DNA of 64,000 nucleotides. It comes from Sinorhizobium americanum. Its GTDB lineage: Bacteria > Pseudomonadota > Alphaproteobacteria > Rhizobiales > Rhizobiaceae. The stretch's first letter is position 1. The number at the start of each line of letters is the position of its first letter. The stretch covers positions 27,254-91,253 of the forward strand of contig NZ_LNQC01000077.1 in the NCBI RefSeq assembly GCF_001651855.1, in the 5' to 3' direction. The translations under genes and the position numbers were made by a program. The notes below the pieces were generated by a model that did no database searches, was not told the origin of the DNA, and saw only the letters and a list, made by a program, of their open reading frames with translations. Below, in pieces: positions 17,930 to 27,469 of the stretch.

Positions 17930-18511
17930 GTGTTCGGCGTCTACCTCACGCACCCGCAGATCCGGATCGATCCTGCTGTCCCGGTGCCGGAATGGGGCCT
18001 GTCCGATCTCGGGCGGGAACGGGCGCGCCTGACCTCCGAACAACCTTGGGTCCGGCTGCTGGGCCGCATCGTCTCCAGCGGGGAACGGAAGGCGCTGGAA
18101 ACCGCAGCGATCCTTGCCGAGGCCGCCGGCGTCCCGGTCGAGACCGACGAGGAAACCGGCGAGAACGACCGCTCTTCGACGGGCTTCCTGCCGCCCGAGG
18201 ATTTCGAGAGGGCAGCCGACCGGTTCTTCGCCCATCCGGACAAGAGTTTCAGGGGCTGGGAACGCGCCATCGACGCCCAGGCGCGGATCGTGAAGGCGGT
18301 GTTCTACATCCTTGACCGCCACGATCCGGCCGTCCCGATCGCCTTCGTCGGCCATGGCGGCGTCGGCACGCTGCTCAAGTGCCGAATGACCGGGACGGCG
18401 ATCGCGCGCAGCGCCGACCAGCTGCCGGGCGGCGGCAATCTCTTTGCCTTCCGCCTTGCGGATCGCGCCGTCACATGCGACTGGACGCCGATGGAGTTCT
18501 GGCAAGGGTAG
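17930..18511 (+). CDS. Histidine phosphatase superfamily protein with atypical RHG motif
   Basis: 193 residues, GTG start. Overall pattern of the phosphoglycerate-mutase-like fold: N-terminal strand with a histidine, [22 protein letters not shown] (usual S-x-x-x-R-A-x-x-T-A) and the second catalytic histidine in FVGHGGVG. The normal first motif RHG is replaced by THP (VYLTHPQ), so the nucleophilic His is kept but the phosphate-binding Arg is lost. Activity may be altered or absent. It sits between pmtA and pyrF with short gaps (15 and 7 bases), which suggests co-transcription. Substrate unknown. Confidence 0.8.
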   Translation: MFGVYLTHPQIRIDPAVPVPEWGLSDLGRERARLTSEQPWVRLLGRIVSSGERKALETAAILAEAAGVPVETDEETGENDRSSTGFLPPEDFERAADRFFAHPDKSFRGWERAIDAQARIVKAVFYILDRHDPAVPIAFVGHGGVGTLLKCRMTGTAIARSADQLPGGGNLFAFRLADRAVTCDWTPMEFWQG

Positions 18512-18518
18512 TCTCGAC

Positions 18519-19223
18519 ATGAGCACAAGCGCGCGCGACCGGCTGATCGTCGGCCTCGATATCCCGACGACCGCCGAGGCGGAGAGGATCGTCTCGACGC
18601 TTGGGGACGACGTTGTCTTTTACAAGATCGGCTACCAGCTGGCCTTCGCCGGCGGCCTGGATTTCGCCCGTGATCTCGCCGGCGGCGGCAAGAAGATCTT
18701 TCTCGACATGAAGCTGCTCGACATCGACAACACGGTGGCGAAGGGCGTCGAGAATATCGCCAGGATGGGCATGTCGATGCTGACGCTGCACGCCTATCCG
18801 AAGGCGATGAAGGCGGCCGTCGACGCTGCAAAGGGCTCCGGCCTCTGCCTGCTCGGCGTCACGGTGCTGACCTCGATGGACGCGCAGGACGTCGTCGATG
18901 CCGGCTACGGAACCGATCCGCATAGCCTGGTGCTACGCCGTGCCGAACAGGCGCGCGCCGCCGGCATGGGCGGCATCGTCTGCTCGGCGGAAGAGGCCGC
19001 TGCCGTCCGCCGCGTCATCGGTGCGGAGATGGCGGTGGTGACGCCCGGCATTCGTCCCGCCGGTGCGGAAAAAGGCGACCAGAAGCGGGTGATGACGCCG
19101 GCCGAGGCGATCCGCGCAGGCTCCAGCCATCTCGTCGTCGGCCGGCCGATCGTCAAGGCGGCCGATCCGCTGGCTGCGGGCCGTGCCATCCTCGCGGAGA
19201 TGGAGAGCGCTCTCTCCGGTTGA
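18519..19223 (+). CDS. pyrF: Orotidine 5'-phosphate decarboxylase
   Basis: Last step of de novo UMP synthesis: OMP to UMP and CO2. 234 residues, TIM barrel. The catalytic Lys-Asp-x-Lys-x-x-Asp signature appears as LDMKLLDI around residues 63-70, with the conserved phosphate loop toward the C-terminus ([13 protein letters not shown]). ATG at 18519 chosen; the open frame to 18444 overlaps the preceding gene. Seven bases separate it from the phosphatase-like gene. Confidence 0.96.
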   Translation: MSTSARDRLIVGLDIPTTAEAERIVSTLGDDVVFYKIGYQLAFAGGLDFARDLAGGGKKIFLDMKLLDIDNTVAKGVENIARMGMSMLTLHAYPKAMKAAVDAAKGSGLCLLGVTVLTSMDAQDVVDAGYGTDPHSLVLRRAEQARAAGMGGIVCSAEEAAAVRRVIGAEMAVVTPGIRPAGAEKGDQKRVMTPAEAIRAGSSHLVVGRPIVKAADPLAAGRAILAEMESALSG

Positions 19224-19351
19224 TTCCGTCGCCAAGAGGCAACCGGCTTCGGCTTTTCGACTTCTCGTCTGCCGGCGCGCTTGACCTCGACCAGGAATTG
19301 CCGGAAGTAACGATCCCGTCTGTACTTTTCGGAAAAGACGAGGAGCTCATC

Positions 19352-19639
19352 ATGGCCAAGGGATACTGGATTGCTCGGGTCGATATCAGAGACCCGGAAC
19401 GCTACAAGGACTATGTGGCGGCCGCAAAACCCGCCTTCGAGAAATATGGTGCGACCTTCCTCGCGCGCGGCGGCGAGTTCCACCGGCTGGAGGGCGCCGT
19501 CCGTGCCCGCAACGTGGTGATCGAATTCCCTTCGGTGCAGGCCGCCATCGACTGCTATAATTCCCCGGAATATCAGATCGCCGCGGCCATCCGCCAGGAG
19601 GTCGCCGACGCCGAGATGGTGGTGGTTGAGGGCGTCTGA
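19352..19639 (+). CDS. DUF1330 family protein
   Basis: 95 residues, dimeric alpha/beta-barrel-like fold of the DUF1330 family, recognised from MAKGYWIARVDIRDPERYKDY and the C-terminal ADAEMVVVEGV. Function of the family is not known. GAGGAG lies just upstream of the ATG at 19352. The 128-base gap from pyrF suggests its own promoter. Confidence 0.85.
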   Translation: MAKGYWIARVDIRDPERYKDYVAAAKPAFEKYGATFLARGGEFHRLEGAVRARNVVIEFPSVQAAIDCYNSPEYQIAAAIRQEVADAEMVVVEGV

Positions 19640-19772
19640 GGATTAGCTGGGAGTCCTGCCGCGGGCAGCGGACGGAAGGCGCGCGAGCCTGAGCGGAATG
19701 GCCTTCACCTTGCCCGCTGCTTCGGCTATGTAGCAATCCATTCTTGCCAACGACCTCAGGAGTGCGCTTCCC

Positions 19773-20753
19773 ATGACCTTGTCCAACCTTCCGCCGCTGG
19801 TGACGATTTTCGGCGGATCCGGATTTGTCGGCCGTCATGTGGTTCGCGCGCTTGCAAAGCGAGGCTATCGCATCCGCGTCGCGGTGCGCCGGCCGGATCT
19901 CGCAGGCCATCTCCAGCCGCTCGGCACCATGGGCCAGATTTCCTTCGTCCAAGCCAATCTGCGCTATCGCCGGTCCGTCGACCGCGCCGTCGAGGGGGCC
20001 GACCACGTGATCAATTGCGTCGGCGTGCTCTTCGAGCGCGGCCGCAACACATTTGACGCGGTACAGGACTTCGGCGCCCGGGCCGTCGCAGAAGCCGCCC
20101 GCGCGGCCGGTGCAAAGTTGACGCATATTTCGGCGATTGGCGCGAACACGAATTCCGAATCCCAATACGCCCGCACCAAGGGCCGGGCCGAGATCGCCAT
20201 CCTCGAAACGGTGCCAGAGGCGGTCATTCTGCGGCCGTCGATCATCTTCGGACCCGAGGATGATTTCTTCAACAAATTCGCCAACATGGCGCGTTTCGCG
20301 CCGGTCCTGCCGCTGATCGGCGGCGGCCAGACGAAGTTCCAGCCGGTCTATGTGACGGATGTCGCCGAAGCCGTCGCCCGCTCCGTCGACGGGAAGCTCA
20401 AGGACGGGACGATCTACGAACTCGGCGGCGCCCAGGTCCTGTCGTTCCGCGAATGTCTCGAGATCATGCTCAACACGATCGATCGCAAGCGCTCCTTCGT
20501 CTCGATCCCCTTCGGCGTCGCATCGCTGCTCGGCAGCGTCGCATCGCTCGTGCCCTTCATCGCGCCGCCGATCACCGCCGACCAGGTGGTGTTGCTGAAA
20601 TCCGACAATGTCGTTTCTCCGACCGCCGAAGCGGAAGGCCGGACGCTTGCCGGCATCGGCATCGAGCCGACTTTGCTGGATTCGATCCTGCCGACCTATC
20701 TGGTGCGTTTTCGCCCGCAGGGGCAGTACACGCGCGGCGGTCGCGCCGCCTGA
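19773..20753 (+). CDS. Complex I NDUFA9-like atypical SDR protein
   Basis: NAD(P)-binding Rossmann protein related to the NDUFA9 accessory subunit of mitochondrial complex I, common in alphaproteobacteria as a stand-alone gene. 326 residues. The nucleotide-binding motif GGSGFVGRHV starts at about residue 14; the usual SDR catalytic YxxxK is present only as YARTKG. Probably acts in quinone or respiratory-chain biology, but the bacterial function is unproven. A strong rho-independent terminator follows at 20785-20809. Confidence 0.88.
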   Translation: MTLSNLPPLVTIFGGSGFVGRHVVRALAKRGYRIRVAVRRPDLAGHLQPLGTMGQISFVQANLRYRRSVDRAVEGADHVINCVGVLFERGRNTFDAVQDFGARAVAEAARAAGAKLTHISAIGANTNSESQYARTKGRAEIAILETVPEAVILRPSIIFGPEDDFFNKFANMARFAPVLPLIGGGQTKFQPVYVTDVAEAVARSVDGKLKDGTIYELGGAQVLSFRECLEIMLNTIDRKRSFVSIPFGVASLLGSVASLVPFIAPPITADQVVLLKSDNVVSPTAEAEGRTLAGIGIEPTLLDSILPTYLVRFRPQGQYTRGGRAA

Positions 20754-20784
20754 TCGCCGCCGCGGGCGTTGTTGTCTGATCCCA

Positions 20785-20809
20785 GCCGCCGGTCCCGCCG
20801 GCGGCTTTT
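20785..20809 (+). terminator. Rho-independent terminator
   Basis: GCCGCCGG (20785-20792), loop TCCCG, CCGGCGGC (20798-20805), then TTTT. 31 bases after the NDUFA9-like stop. Confidence 0.8.
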
Positions 20810-20992
20810 GCTTGTGGCGCTGGCGCAACAGCGTTGCAGTTCTGCCGCAGTCGAAAACCGGAATGGTGTTTACCGCAGATTCAGCATGTCCTGATATTGA
20901 TCATGACACGCTCGGCGAATAAACACCGCTCGCACCCACGGCGCGGCGAGCGCAGGCGGTGACAACATCATAGTCGAAAGGCATAACGTCCC

Positions 20993-21154
20993 ATGGGCAA
21001 GTCGATCGCAATCTTTTTTGCGTCTGCGGCACTGATCATTCTGGCTGGCTCATTCATCGCACCGGGCACTGTGGCGAGCAGCAGCAAGGGTTGCACGCCG
21101 GCCTATGGCGTCGATCCGTGCACGACGGCGTCGATCGGCGCTTCCGGCTGGTAA
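20993..21154 (+). CDS. Small secreted or membrane protein (53 aa)
   Basis: Short gene with a hydrophobic N-terminus (KSIAIFFASAALIILAGS) that reads as a signal peptide or anchor, possible cleavage near VAS-SSK, leaving a short tail with two cysteines (GCTPAYGVDPC). Upstream GAAAGG is weak and distant. No family recognised. It stands alone between the NDUFA9-like gene and convergent uppP. Confidence 0.5.
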   Translation: MGKSIAIFFASAALIILAGSFIAPGTVASSSKGCTPAYGVDPCTTASIGASGW

Positions 21155-21266
21155 GCCGGTCAACTGCCTCGGCCTTGAGGCAGACATCTTGAGTTTATTG
21201 GCGGGGGCCAGGGGCCGCATGCGTCTCGCAAGAGACGCATGCGGCTTATGTTTTTCCGGGCTCAAC

Positions 21267-22073
21267 CTACCCCAGCAGCCAGAGGCCCATCAGGCCTGCG
21301 GTGCCGACAACAATGCGCCAGATCGCGAAAGGCGTGAAGCCGCGCTGCGAGACGAAATCGAGCAGCGAGCGGACGACGAAGATGCCCGCGACAAAGGCGG
21401 CGATGAAGCCGACGGCGATCAAGCTGATGTCGTCGAAGGAGAGCGCGTCGCGGTTCTTGTAGAGATCGAGGGTGAAGGCGCCGACCATGGTCGGCATGGC
21501 GAGGAAGAAGGAAAACTCGGCAGCCGATCGCTTGTCGGTTCCCATCAGAAGCGCGCCGGCGATCGTGGCTCCTGAGCGTGACGTCCCCGGGATCATGGCA
21601 AGGCACTGGAAGAGGCCGATCTTCAGCGCCAGCGACGGGGGGTAATCGAAGACGTCGGTGTAGCGCGGCTTCAAGGGGAGCTGATCGATCACATAGAGGA
21701 TCACGCCGCCGACGATCAGCACGACGCAGATCAGCATCGGCGTCTCGAACAGCACCGTCTTGATGAAGTCATGCGCCGCGGCGCCGATCAAGGCCGCCGG
21801 CAGGAAGGCGACGAGCACCGAGAGAACGAAGCGCCGCGCCTTGACGCTCGTCGGGAGCGCCAGCGCGATCGACAGCAGCTTCTGGAAATAGACGAGCAGA
21901 ATGGCAAGGATGGCGCCGAGCTGGATGAGCACGGCGAAGGTGTTTCCGGGCGACTTGAAGCCGAGAAAGTGACCGGCGAGAAGGACATGCGCCGTCGACG
22001 AGACGGGAATGAACTCCGTCAACCCTTCGATGAGCCCGAGCACGAGCGCGCTGATGATCGATTGATCGGCCAT
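21267..22073 (-). CDS. uppP: Undecaprenyl-diphosphatase (UppP/BacA)
   Basis: Inner-membrane phosphatase that recycles undecaprenyl diphosphate to the monophosphate carrier needed for peptidoglycan and LPS; overproduction gives bacitracin resistance in other species. 268 residues with about eight hydrophobic segments. Family motifs: [19 protein letters not shown] (glutamate-rich motif, residues 15-33) and the later [14 protein letters not shown] at 22073 gives the usual MADQS start; the open frame to 22142 is not needed. Divergent from a GST gene, with a repeat in the gap. Confidence 0.95.
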   Translation of the reverse strand: MADQSIISALVLGLIEGLTEFIPVSSTAHVLLAGHFLGFKSPGNTFAVLIQLGAILAILLVYFQKLLSIALALPTSVKARRFVLSVLVAFLPAALIGAAAHDFIKTVLFETPMLICVVLIVGGVILYVIDQLPLKPRYTDVFDYPPSLALKIGLFQCLAMIPGTSRSGATIAGALLMGTDKRSAAEFSFFLAMPTMVGAFTLDLYKNRDALSFDDISLIAVGFIAAFVAGIFVVRSLLDFVSQRGFTPFAIWRIVVGTAGLMGLWLLG

Positions 22074-22200
22074 ATATGAACGTTTCCTGATATTCTGGGA
22101 TTTGGGAGGAGAAAGTCGATTCTCTTGTGTTTGCCACCGCAACTACCTATAGCTCGTTGTATGAAGCCGTGGCCAGTTGCATATGCCGCGATGCCCACTG

Positions 22201-22296
22201 CATGTTTCCTTCAATCGAGCCGATTTAAGGAAACATGCAGCGATTCAAAGTGCTACAGCGTCCTTTGTGCGTCTGAAAAGACGCACGGCGCTGCAG
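22201..22296 (+). repeat. Rhizobial palindromic repeat B, copy 2
   Basis: Two joined palindromes: CATGTTTCCTT...AAGGAAACATG (22201-22237), then CTACAGCG (22253-22260) with CCTTTGTGCGTCTG and the complementary arm ending GGCGCTGCAG. It matches copy 1 (5298-5355) and the reverse complement of copy 3 (31681-31780). It lies between divergent uppP and the GST gene. Confidence 0.75.
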
Positions 22297-22327
22297 ATCC
22301 CCGAAAACAACTGCAATCTGATCATCG

Positions 22328-23020
22328 ATGCCGACACTGTATCACCACCCCATGTCCTCCGCCTCGCGGTTCGTACGCCTTATTCTCTCAGAATATGGCT
22401 ATCAGACGGAATTGAGCGAAGAACAGCCCTGGGAGAACCGGCGCGACTTCCTGGCGCTCAACCCGGCCGGCACCCTGCCGGTCTATGTGGACGACAGCAT
22501 GCGGGCGCTCTGCGGCGCGACGATCATCTCGGAATATCTCGACGAGACCAGCGGCATCATGAAGCGCGATCGCCGGCTTTTGGCGGAGGATCCGTTTCAG
22601 CGCGCCGAAATCCGCCGGCTCAGCGAATGGTTCCTGCAGAAGATGGAGGCCGACGTGACCCGGCCGCTGGTGCGCGAGCGCATCTACAAGCTGCAGATGA
22701 CGCCCGACCAGGGCGGCGGCGCGCCGGACTCGAAGATTCTCCGGACCTCGCGTAGCAATATCCGCCAGCATATGAAGTATCTCTCCTGGTTGGCCGGTTC
22801 GCGCCCGTGGCTTGCCGGCGACCGGATTTCCTACGCCGATCTCGCGGCGGCCGCGGCGGTCTCCGTCCTCGACTATCTCGGCGAAATCGACTGGTCCGAC
22901 GCGCCAACCGCCAAGGAATGGTACCAGCGGCTCAAATCCCGGCCGTCCTTCCGCCCGCTGCTCGCCGAGCGGGTGCGCGGCGTTACCCCCGTTTCCCATT
23001 ATGCGGACCTCGATTTCTAA
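22328..23020 (+). CDS. Glutathione S-transferase family protein
   Basis: 230 residues; thioredoxin-like N-terminal domain ([18 protein letters not shown], then [12 protein letters not shown] with the cis-proline, and [10 protein letters not shown]) and an all-helical C-terminal domain ending in an [22 protein letters not shown] segment. The likely activating residue is Tyr5 or the Ser10-11 pair. Physiological substrate unknown. queG starts eight bases after the stop, so the two are probably co-transcribed. Confidence 0.9.
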   Translation: MPTLYHHPMSSASRFVRLILSEYGYQTELSEEQPWENRRDFLALNPAGTLPVYVDDSMRALCGATIISEYLDETSGIMKRDRRLLAEDPFQRAEIRRLSEWFLQKMEADVTRPLVRERIYKLQMTPDQGGGAPDSKILRTSRSNIRQHMKYLSWLAGSRPWLAGDRISYADLAAAAAVSVLDYLGEIDWSDAPTAKEWYQRLKSRPSFRPLLAERVRGVTPVSHYADLDF

Positions 23021-23027
23021 GGACACG

Positions 23028-24203
23028 ATGGTGCCCGGCGACGCTGCAAAGGCGGAGAACCAGGGCAGGAAACGCCGGACGCTCACCGCCTTCCTGAAGG
23101 AGGAAGCCGCGGCCAAGGGTTTCGAGCTCTGTCGGATCACCCGGCCGGATGCCATACCGCAGGCGCCGGCGCGGCTCCGGCAATTCCTGGCCGCCGGCTG
23201 CCACGGCACGATGGAGTGGCTGTCCGAGACGGCGGAGCGGCGTGCCGATCCGCGCGTGCTGTGGGGCGAGGTCCGCTCGATCGTCCTCTTCGGGATGAAC
23301 TACGGCCCCGACACCGATCCGCTGGAGATCCTCGCCAAGCGCGATCGCGGCGCGATCTCCGTCTATGCGCAGAACCGCGACTATCACGACGTCGTCAAGG
23401 GGCGGTTGAAGGAGATCGCCACGCGCTTTGCGGCACGCGCCGGCGAGGATGTGAAGGTCTTCGTCGACACCGCGCCGGTCATGGAGAAGCCACTGGCGGA
23501 AAAGGCCGGACTCGGCTGGCAGGGCAAGCACACCAATCTCGTCAGCCGCGAATTCGGCTCCTGGCTGTTTCTCGGCAGCCTGTTCACGACCGCCGATCTC
23601 GACATCGATGATCTTGAGCGCGACCATTGCGGCTCCTGCCGGGCCTGCCTCGACGCCTGTCCGACCCGGGCCTTCCCGGCGCCCTACCAGATCGATGCAC
23701 GGCGCTGCATCTCCTATCTGACGATCGAGCACAAGGGGCCGATCGACTCCGAATTGCGGCCGCTGATCGGCAACCGCATCTATGGCTGCGACGATTGCCT
23801 GGCCGTCTGTCCATGGAACAAGTTCGCCCGCTCGGCCTCGGAGATGAAGCTCAAAGCCAGGGAGGACCTTAGGGAACCGGAGCTCACCGCCCTGCTGACG
23901 CTCGACGATGCCGCCTTCCGCAGCCTGTTTTCCGGCTCCCCGGTGAAACGCATCGGCCGCGACCGCTTCGTCAGAAATGTCTTGATCGCCGCCGGCAATT
24001 CCGGTGAAGAGAGGTTGGTGCCCGCCTGCAAGGCATTGGCGCGTGATGCCTCCCCGACGGTCCGGGCGATGGCCGTCTGGGCGCTTTCCCGGCTGATGGC
24101 AGCTGACGAGCTCGCCGCCTTTGCCATGGAGTGCGGGCAGGAAACGGATGACGAGGTGCTTTCGGAATGGCAAATGGCGGGAGTGAGCCGATGCATGTCC
24201 TGA
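23028..24203 (+). CDS. queG: Epoxyqueuosine reductase
   Basis: Cobalamin-dependent iron-sulfur enzyme that reduces epoxyqueuosine to queuosine in the wobble position of GUN tRNAs. 391 residues. Two 4Fe-4S motifs are visible: [13 protein letters not shown] (about residues 204-216) and the [11 protein letters not shown] block (about 254-264); the cobalamin-binding N-terminal part contains [10 protein letters not shown]-terminal HEAT-like helices follow. ATG at 23028 has AAGGA upstream. Its 3' end overlaps the next gene by 13 bases. Confidence 0.94.
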   Translation: MVPGDAAKAENQGRKRRTLTAFLKEEAAAKGFELCRITRPDAIPQAPARLRQFLAAGCHGTMEWLSETAERRADPRVLWGEVRSIVLFGMNYGPDTDPLEILAKRDRGAISVYAQNRDYHDVVKGRLKEIATRFAARAGEDVKVFVDTAPVMEKPLAEKAGLGWQGKHTNLVSREFGSWLFLGSLFTTADLDIDDLERDHCGSCRACLDACPTRAFPAPYQIDARRCISYLTIEHKGPIDSELRPLIGNRIYGCDDCLAVCPWNKFARSASEMKLKAREDLREPELTALLTLDDAAFRSLFSGSPVKRIGRDRFVRNVLIAAGNSGEERLVPACKALARDASPTVRAMAVWALSRLMAADELAAFAMECGQETDDEVLSEWQMAGVSRCMS

Positions 24204-25063
24204 TACTTGGTGCCGGCTATTCCGGCACGGCGATCGCCAAGGCGCTGGCGCCAGCCGCACAGTCGGTCGCGGGAACGACCCGCTCGCCGGACAAGCTGAC
24301 GGCGCTCCAGGCGGCCGGCATCGAGCCGCTGCTGTTCGACGGCGGCGACATTTCCCCGGGGCTCGCCGAGGCGATGGGCAAGACGACCCACCTCATCCAA
24401 TCGATCGCGCCGGGACGCGAAGGCGACCCGATGTTCCGCTCGGCCACGCCGCCACTCGACGACCTCATGCCGCGACTCCGTTGGGTCGGCTATCTCTCGA
24501 CCGTCGGCGTCTATGGCGACCATGGCGGCGGCTGGGTCAGCGAGGAAACGCCGATAAAGCCGGTTTCGCAGCGCTCGAAGGAACGGGTCGAGGCGGAAAA
24601 CGCCTGGTTGGACTATGGCGCTAGGCGAGGCATTCCCGTCGCCGTGCTTCGGCTTGCCGGCATCTACGGACCGGGCCGCAACGCCTTCCGCAATCTCGCC
24701 GAAGGCACGGCGCGCCGCGTCGTCAAGGCGAACCAGGTCTTCAATCGCATCCGCGTCGAGGATATCGGCGCGGCGGCCGCGTTCCTTGCCGGACGCGGCA
24801 TGGGCGGGATCTTCAACGTCACCGACGACGAGCCGGGACCACCGCAGGAAGTGGTGGCCCAAGCCGCCCGGCTGATGGGCGTCGAGCCGCCGCCGGAGAT
24901 TCCCTTTGAGAGCGCGGAGATGTCGCCGATGGCGCGCTCCTTCTATGGTGAGAACAAACGCGTTTCCAATGCGCGTCTGCGCGCGACCGGCTTCGACTTC
25001 GCCTATCCGAATTATCGCGTTTCGCTTGCACAGCTATGGGCAAGCGGGACCTGGCGTGGATAG
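24191..25063 (+). CDS. NAD-dependent epimerase/dehydratase-like (SDR) protein
   Basis: 290 residues, Rossmann fold; nucleotide-binding motif [13 protein letters not shown] begins at residue 7, [12 protein letters not shown] lies mid-protein and [13 protein letters not shown] marks the extended SDR active-site region. The usual catalytic YxxxK is not obvious (SKERVEAEN instead), so it may bind a nucleotide sugar without normal chemistry. The start overlaps the end of queG. Function not assigned. Confidence 0.82.
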   Translation: MHVLILGAGYSGTAIAKALAPAAQSVAGTTRSPDKLTALQAAGIEPLLFDGGDISPGLAEAMGKTTHLIQSIAPGREGDPMFRSATPPLDDLMPRLRWVGYLSTVGVYGDHGGGWVSEETPIKPVSQRSKERVEAENAWLDYGARRGIPVAVLRLAGIYGPGRNAFRNLAEGTARRVVKANQVFNRIRVEDIGAAAAFLAGRGMGGIFNVTDDEPGPPQEVVAQAARLMGVEPPPEIPFESAEMSPMARSFYGENKRVSNARLRATGFDFAYPNYRVSLAQLWASGTWRG

Positions 25064-25375
25064 TAAATCCACCTCTACGATACTTCGATCAGAATATCTC
25101 CCACCGCCGAAAGCATGTTGTGAGATCATCCGAAAGTAATAGATTCGGACGACTCACCTTGACTGCCTCATACTGCCATATTTCAACCTATACTTCGCCA
25201 CGGTCCGCAACCTAAGAGATAGCTGCGTATTTTGATGAGGGAAATTCGTCGAAATTCACGCGAATCGAAATTTTAAATGATTTTTTACGTCGGCCGGACA
25301 GTTGCCTGGAACCAAAACCCGCAAAAAACGTTTAGGCGCTGATTCAAAAGAACTTCTTGGGTCATTCTAAAGCAA

Positions 25376-25397
25376 TTAAAACGGCTCTCCGTTTTAA
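25376..25397. terminator. Perfect palindrome, terminator- or operator-like
   Basis: TTAAAACGG (25376-25384), loop CTCT, CCGTTTTAA (25389-25397). Flanking A and T runs on both sides allow weak bidirectional termination; it could equally be a protein-binding site upstream of the RlpA-like gene. Confidence 0.4.
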
Positions 25398-25421
25398 AAT
25401 CATAGCATTTTTCAATAAATC

Positions 25422-25436
25422 CTAATCAACGGTTAA
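25422..25436 (-). promoter_or_regulatory. CtrA-like binding site
   Basis: On the minus strand reads TTAACCGTTGATTAG, i.e. TTAA-N7-TTAG, one mismatch from the alphaproteobacterial CtrA consensus TTAA-N7-TTAA. It is about 90 bases upstream of the RlpA-like start. Short degenerate motif in A/T-rich DNA, so chance occurrence is a real possibility. Confidence 0.3.
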
Positions 25437-25525
25437 CGGTTGAAGCACGTTTTTGCCATGTTTCGCCCTAATTAGCTCGAACTGCAAGGGAACTAGTCGA
25501 ACATTCAATCCGAAGGGGTCGCCGC

Positions 25526-25900
25526 TTGAAGCCCGCGAAAATCAAGACTGCTGCCGCTGCAGCGCTATTCGCCGCCGGGATGGGTCTCGTCTCGGCATCC
25601 GACAGCCAGGCAAAGGGAACGGGTTGCGGTGGCGCCTCCTGGTATGCCCTAACCTCGAAAACCGCTTCCGGCGAACGGATGAACGCCGCGCGCCTGACGG
25701 CCGCGCATCGAAGCCTGAAATTCGGCACCAAGGTCCAGGTCACCAACAAGCGAAACGGCAAGTCCGTCGTCGTGCGGATCAATGACCGTGGTCCCTTCAT
25801 TCGCGGCCGGGTCATCGATCTTTCCAAGGCGGCCGCCTCGCAGATCGGCATGATCCGCTCGGGCACTGCCAGCATCTGTTACCAGGTCGTCAACTCCTGA
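25526..25900 (+). CDS. RlpA-like septal protein (double-psi beta barrel)
   Basis: 124 residues, TTG start preceded by AAGGGG. Signal peptide about residues 1-30 (ends DSQAKG). The mature part is a single RlpA-type double-psi beta barrel with [19 protein letters not shown], the conserved [13 protein letters not shown] region and [20 protein letters not shown]. There is no SPOR domain, so this is a short RlpA variant. RlpA proteins act on glycan strands at the division site; catalytic activity here is not proven. Possible CtrA control is noted separately. Confidence 0.85.
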   Translation: MKPAKIKTAAAAALFAAGMGLVSASDSQAKGTGCGGASWYALTSKTASGERMNAARLTAAHRSLKFGTKVQVTNKRNGKSVVVRINDRGPFIRGRVIDLSKAAASQIGMIRSGTASICYQVVNS

Positions 25901-26027
25901 CCACTCACCGTCGGCTTGAGATCGGACGGTCTGTTCCGCGGGGCGATCGCACCCGCACATAATGCGACCGCTCACTTGCTCTTCGGTGCCATCGCCGCTA
26001 CCACGGCGAAAAAGGAGTTGATCGAAG

Positions 26028-27317
26028 ATGCGATTGGGCGGACGGCTCGCTGGAGCCATAGACGTTCTTGACGATATCGAGAAGCGCAAGCGCCCGGTCG
26101 CTGACGCGCTCAAGGATTGGGGCCTCTCGCATCGTTTTGCCGGATCGGGCGACCGCGCCGCCATCGGCAACATCGTCTATGACGCACTACGGATGAAGCT
26201 GTCCCATGCCTATCTGATGGATAGCGACAGCCCGGCCGCCCTTGGCCACGCGGTCATGTACCGCCAATGGGGCTTCACGCCCGATAGGCTCGCGGCGGAA
26301 CTCTCCGACGACAAGTTCGCTCCGCAGGCACCCTCGGCAGAGATGATGAAGGCGTTCCGCGAGCGCCATATCGAACACGCGCCGCTCCATGTGCAAGGCG
26401 ATATCCCTGAGTGGACGCAAGCCTCTTTCGAGGAAAACTTCTCCGACGACTGGCTCGACGAAGCCAGGGCGCTCGCCGGCCGGCCGACGCTCGACCTTCG
26501 CGTCAACACGCTGAAGGCAAGCCGCGACAAGGTCCTGAAGGCATTGGAGCGCAGCGGCGCCGAACCGGCGGCGATTGCCCGCCAGGGCATCCGCATCCCC
26601 GCCGGCGAAGGCGCCGCGCGCCTGCCGCACGTCACCGCCGAAATCTCGTTCCAGAAGGGCTGGTTCGAGGTTCAGGACGAGGGCTCGCAGATCGTCGCCG
26701 ACCTGGTCGTTCCGCGCGAGGGTGAGCAGGTGCTCGACTACTGCGCCGGCGGCGGCGGCAAGACGCTCGCCATCTCGGCCGCGATGAACAACAAGGGCCA
26801 GGTGCACGCCTATGACACCGATCGCAAACGGCTGGCGCCGATCATCGAGCGGCTGAAGCGCGCCGGTACCCGCAATGTGCAGGTGCATGAGTCGGCGGAT
26901 TCACTTGCGGCGCTCGCTGGCCGCTGCGACCGGGTGCTCGTCGACGCGCCATGCACGGGCACCGGAACCTGGCGGCGCCGGCCAGACACCAAGTGGCGTC
27001 TGACGCAGAAGAACCTCGAGGAGCGACTGGCCCAGCAGGAGGAGGCGCTTGCCGGCGCCGCCCAGTTCGTCCGTCCCGGCGGTCACCTGATCTATGTGAC
27101 CTGCTCGGTGCTTCCGGAAGAAAACGAAGCGCAGGTCTACGGCTTCTGCGAGGACAATCCGGAGTTCGAGATCCTCTCGGCCGCCGAAACATGGGCAAGC
27201 CTGTTCGGCACCGACAAGCCGCAGCCCTGGTCGGCCGACATGAAGACCGTCACCCTGACGCCCGCCTCGACCGGAACCGACGGCTTTTTCTTCTGCCTGA
27301 TGGGTAGGAAAGACTAG
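26028..27317 (+). CDS. RsmB/NOP-family RNA (cytosine-5) methyltransferase
   Basis: SAM-dependent m5C methyltransferase, 429 residues; likely target 16S rRNA, as for RsmB. N-terminal NusB-like helical part (about 1-130), then the catalytic Rossmann domain: VLDYCAGGGGKTLAIS (SAM motif I), DAPCTGTGTWRRRPD with the catalytic cysteine pair partner, and TCSVLPEENEAQV with the second catalytic cysteine. The ATG at 26028 has AAGGAG upstream. Which cytosine it modifies cannot be read from sequence, so I give no symbol. Confidence 0.9.
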   Translation: MRLGGRLAGAIDVLDDIEKRKRPVADALKDWGLSHRFAGSGDRAAIGNIVYDALRMKLSHAYLMDSDSPAALGHAVMYRQWGFTPDRLAAELSDDKFAPQAPSAEMMKAFRERHIEHAPLHVQGDIPEWTQASFEENFSDDWLDEARALAGRPTLDLRVNTLKASRDKVLKALERSGAEPAAIARQGIRIPAGEGAARLPHVTAEISFQKGWFEVQDEGSQIVADLVVPREGEQVLDYCAGGGGKTLAISAAMNNKGQVHAYDTDRKRLAPIIERLKRAGTRNVQVHESADSLAALAGRCDRVLVDAPCTGTGTWRRRPDTKWRLTQKNLEERLAQQEEALAGAAQFVRPGGHLIYVTCSVLPEENEAQVYGFCEDNPEFEILSAAETWASLFGTDKPQPWSADMKTVTLTPASTGTDGFFFCLMGRKD

Positions 27318-27349
27318 CATTGATTTCCTCCGCCAGGGGAAGTCGCAAA

Positions 27350-27366
27350 TTTGAAAATGTTCTAAA
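27350..27366. promoter_or_regulatory. Irr-type iron control element (ICE-like)
   Basis: TTTGAAA-ATG-TTCTAAA: the right half is the exact ICE half-site TTCTAAA, and the left half matches its complement at five of seven bases. It lies 104-120 bases upstream of the first imelysin gene. Irr sites of this shape control iron genes in rhizobia, which fits the downstream cluster. Confidence 0.55.
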
Positions 27367-27469
27367 CTATACACTTTGACACAAGTTTGCTTTTGGTTCA
27401 TGACATTGGCGCCTTATTGGCCCCGAGCCGCTTTGCTCGACCGGCCTTTAAGAAGCCAAGGAGAGGGTC

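Larger units (their letters stand above)
25064..25525. other. A/T-rich intergenic region (462 bases)
   Basis: The longest gene-free stretch in the window and visibly poorer in G+C than its surroundings. It contains a perfect nine-base inverted repeat (25376-25397), a CtrA-like site (25422-25436) and, by position, the promoter of the RlpA-like gene. I see no convincing ORF. A small RNA is possible but cannot be shown from sequence alone. Confidence 0.6.

Noticed and set aside
15714..18526. Long minus-strand frames opposite dnaN, pmtA and pyrF (504 and 480 codons).
   Set aside because: Shadow frames with no motif; the plus-strand genes are certain.
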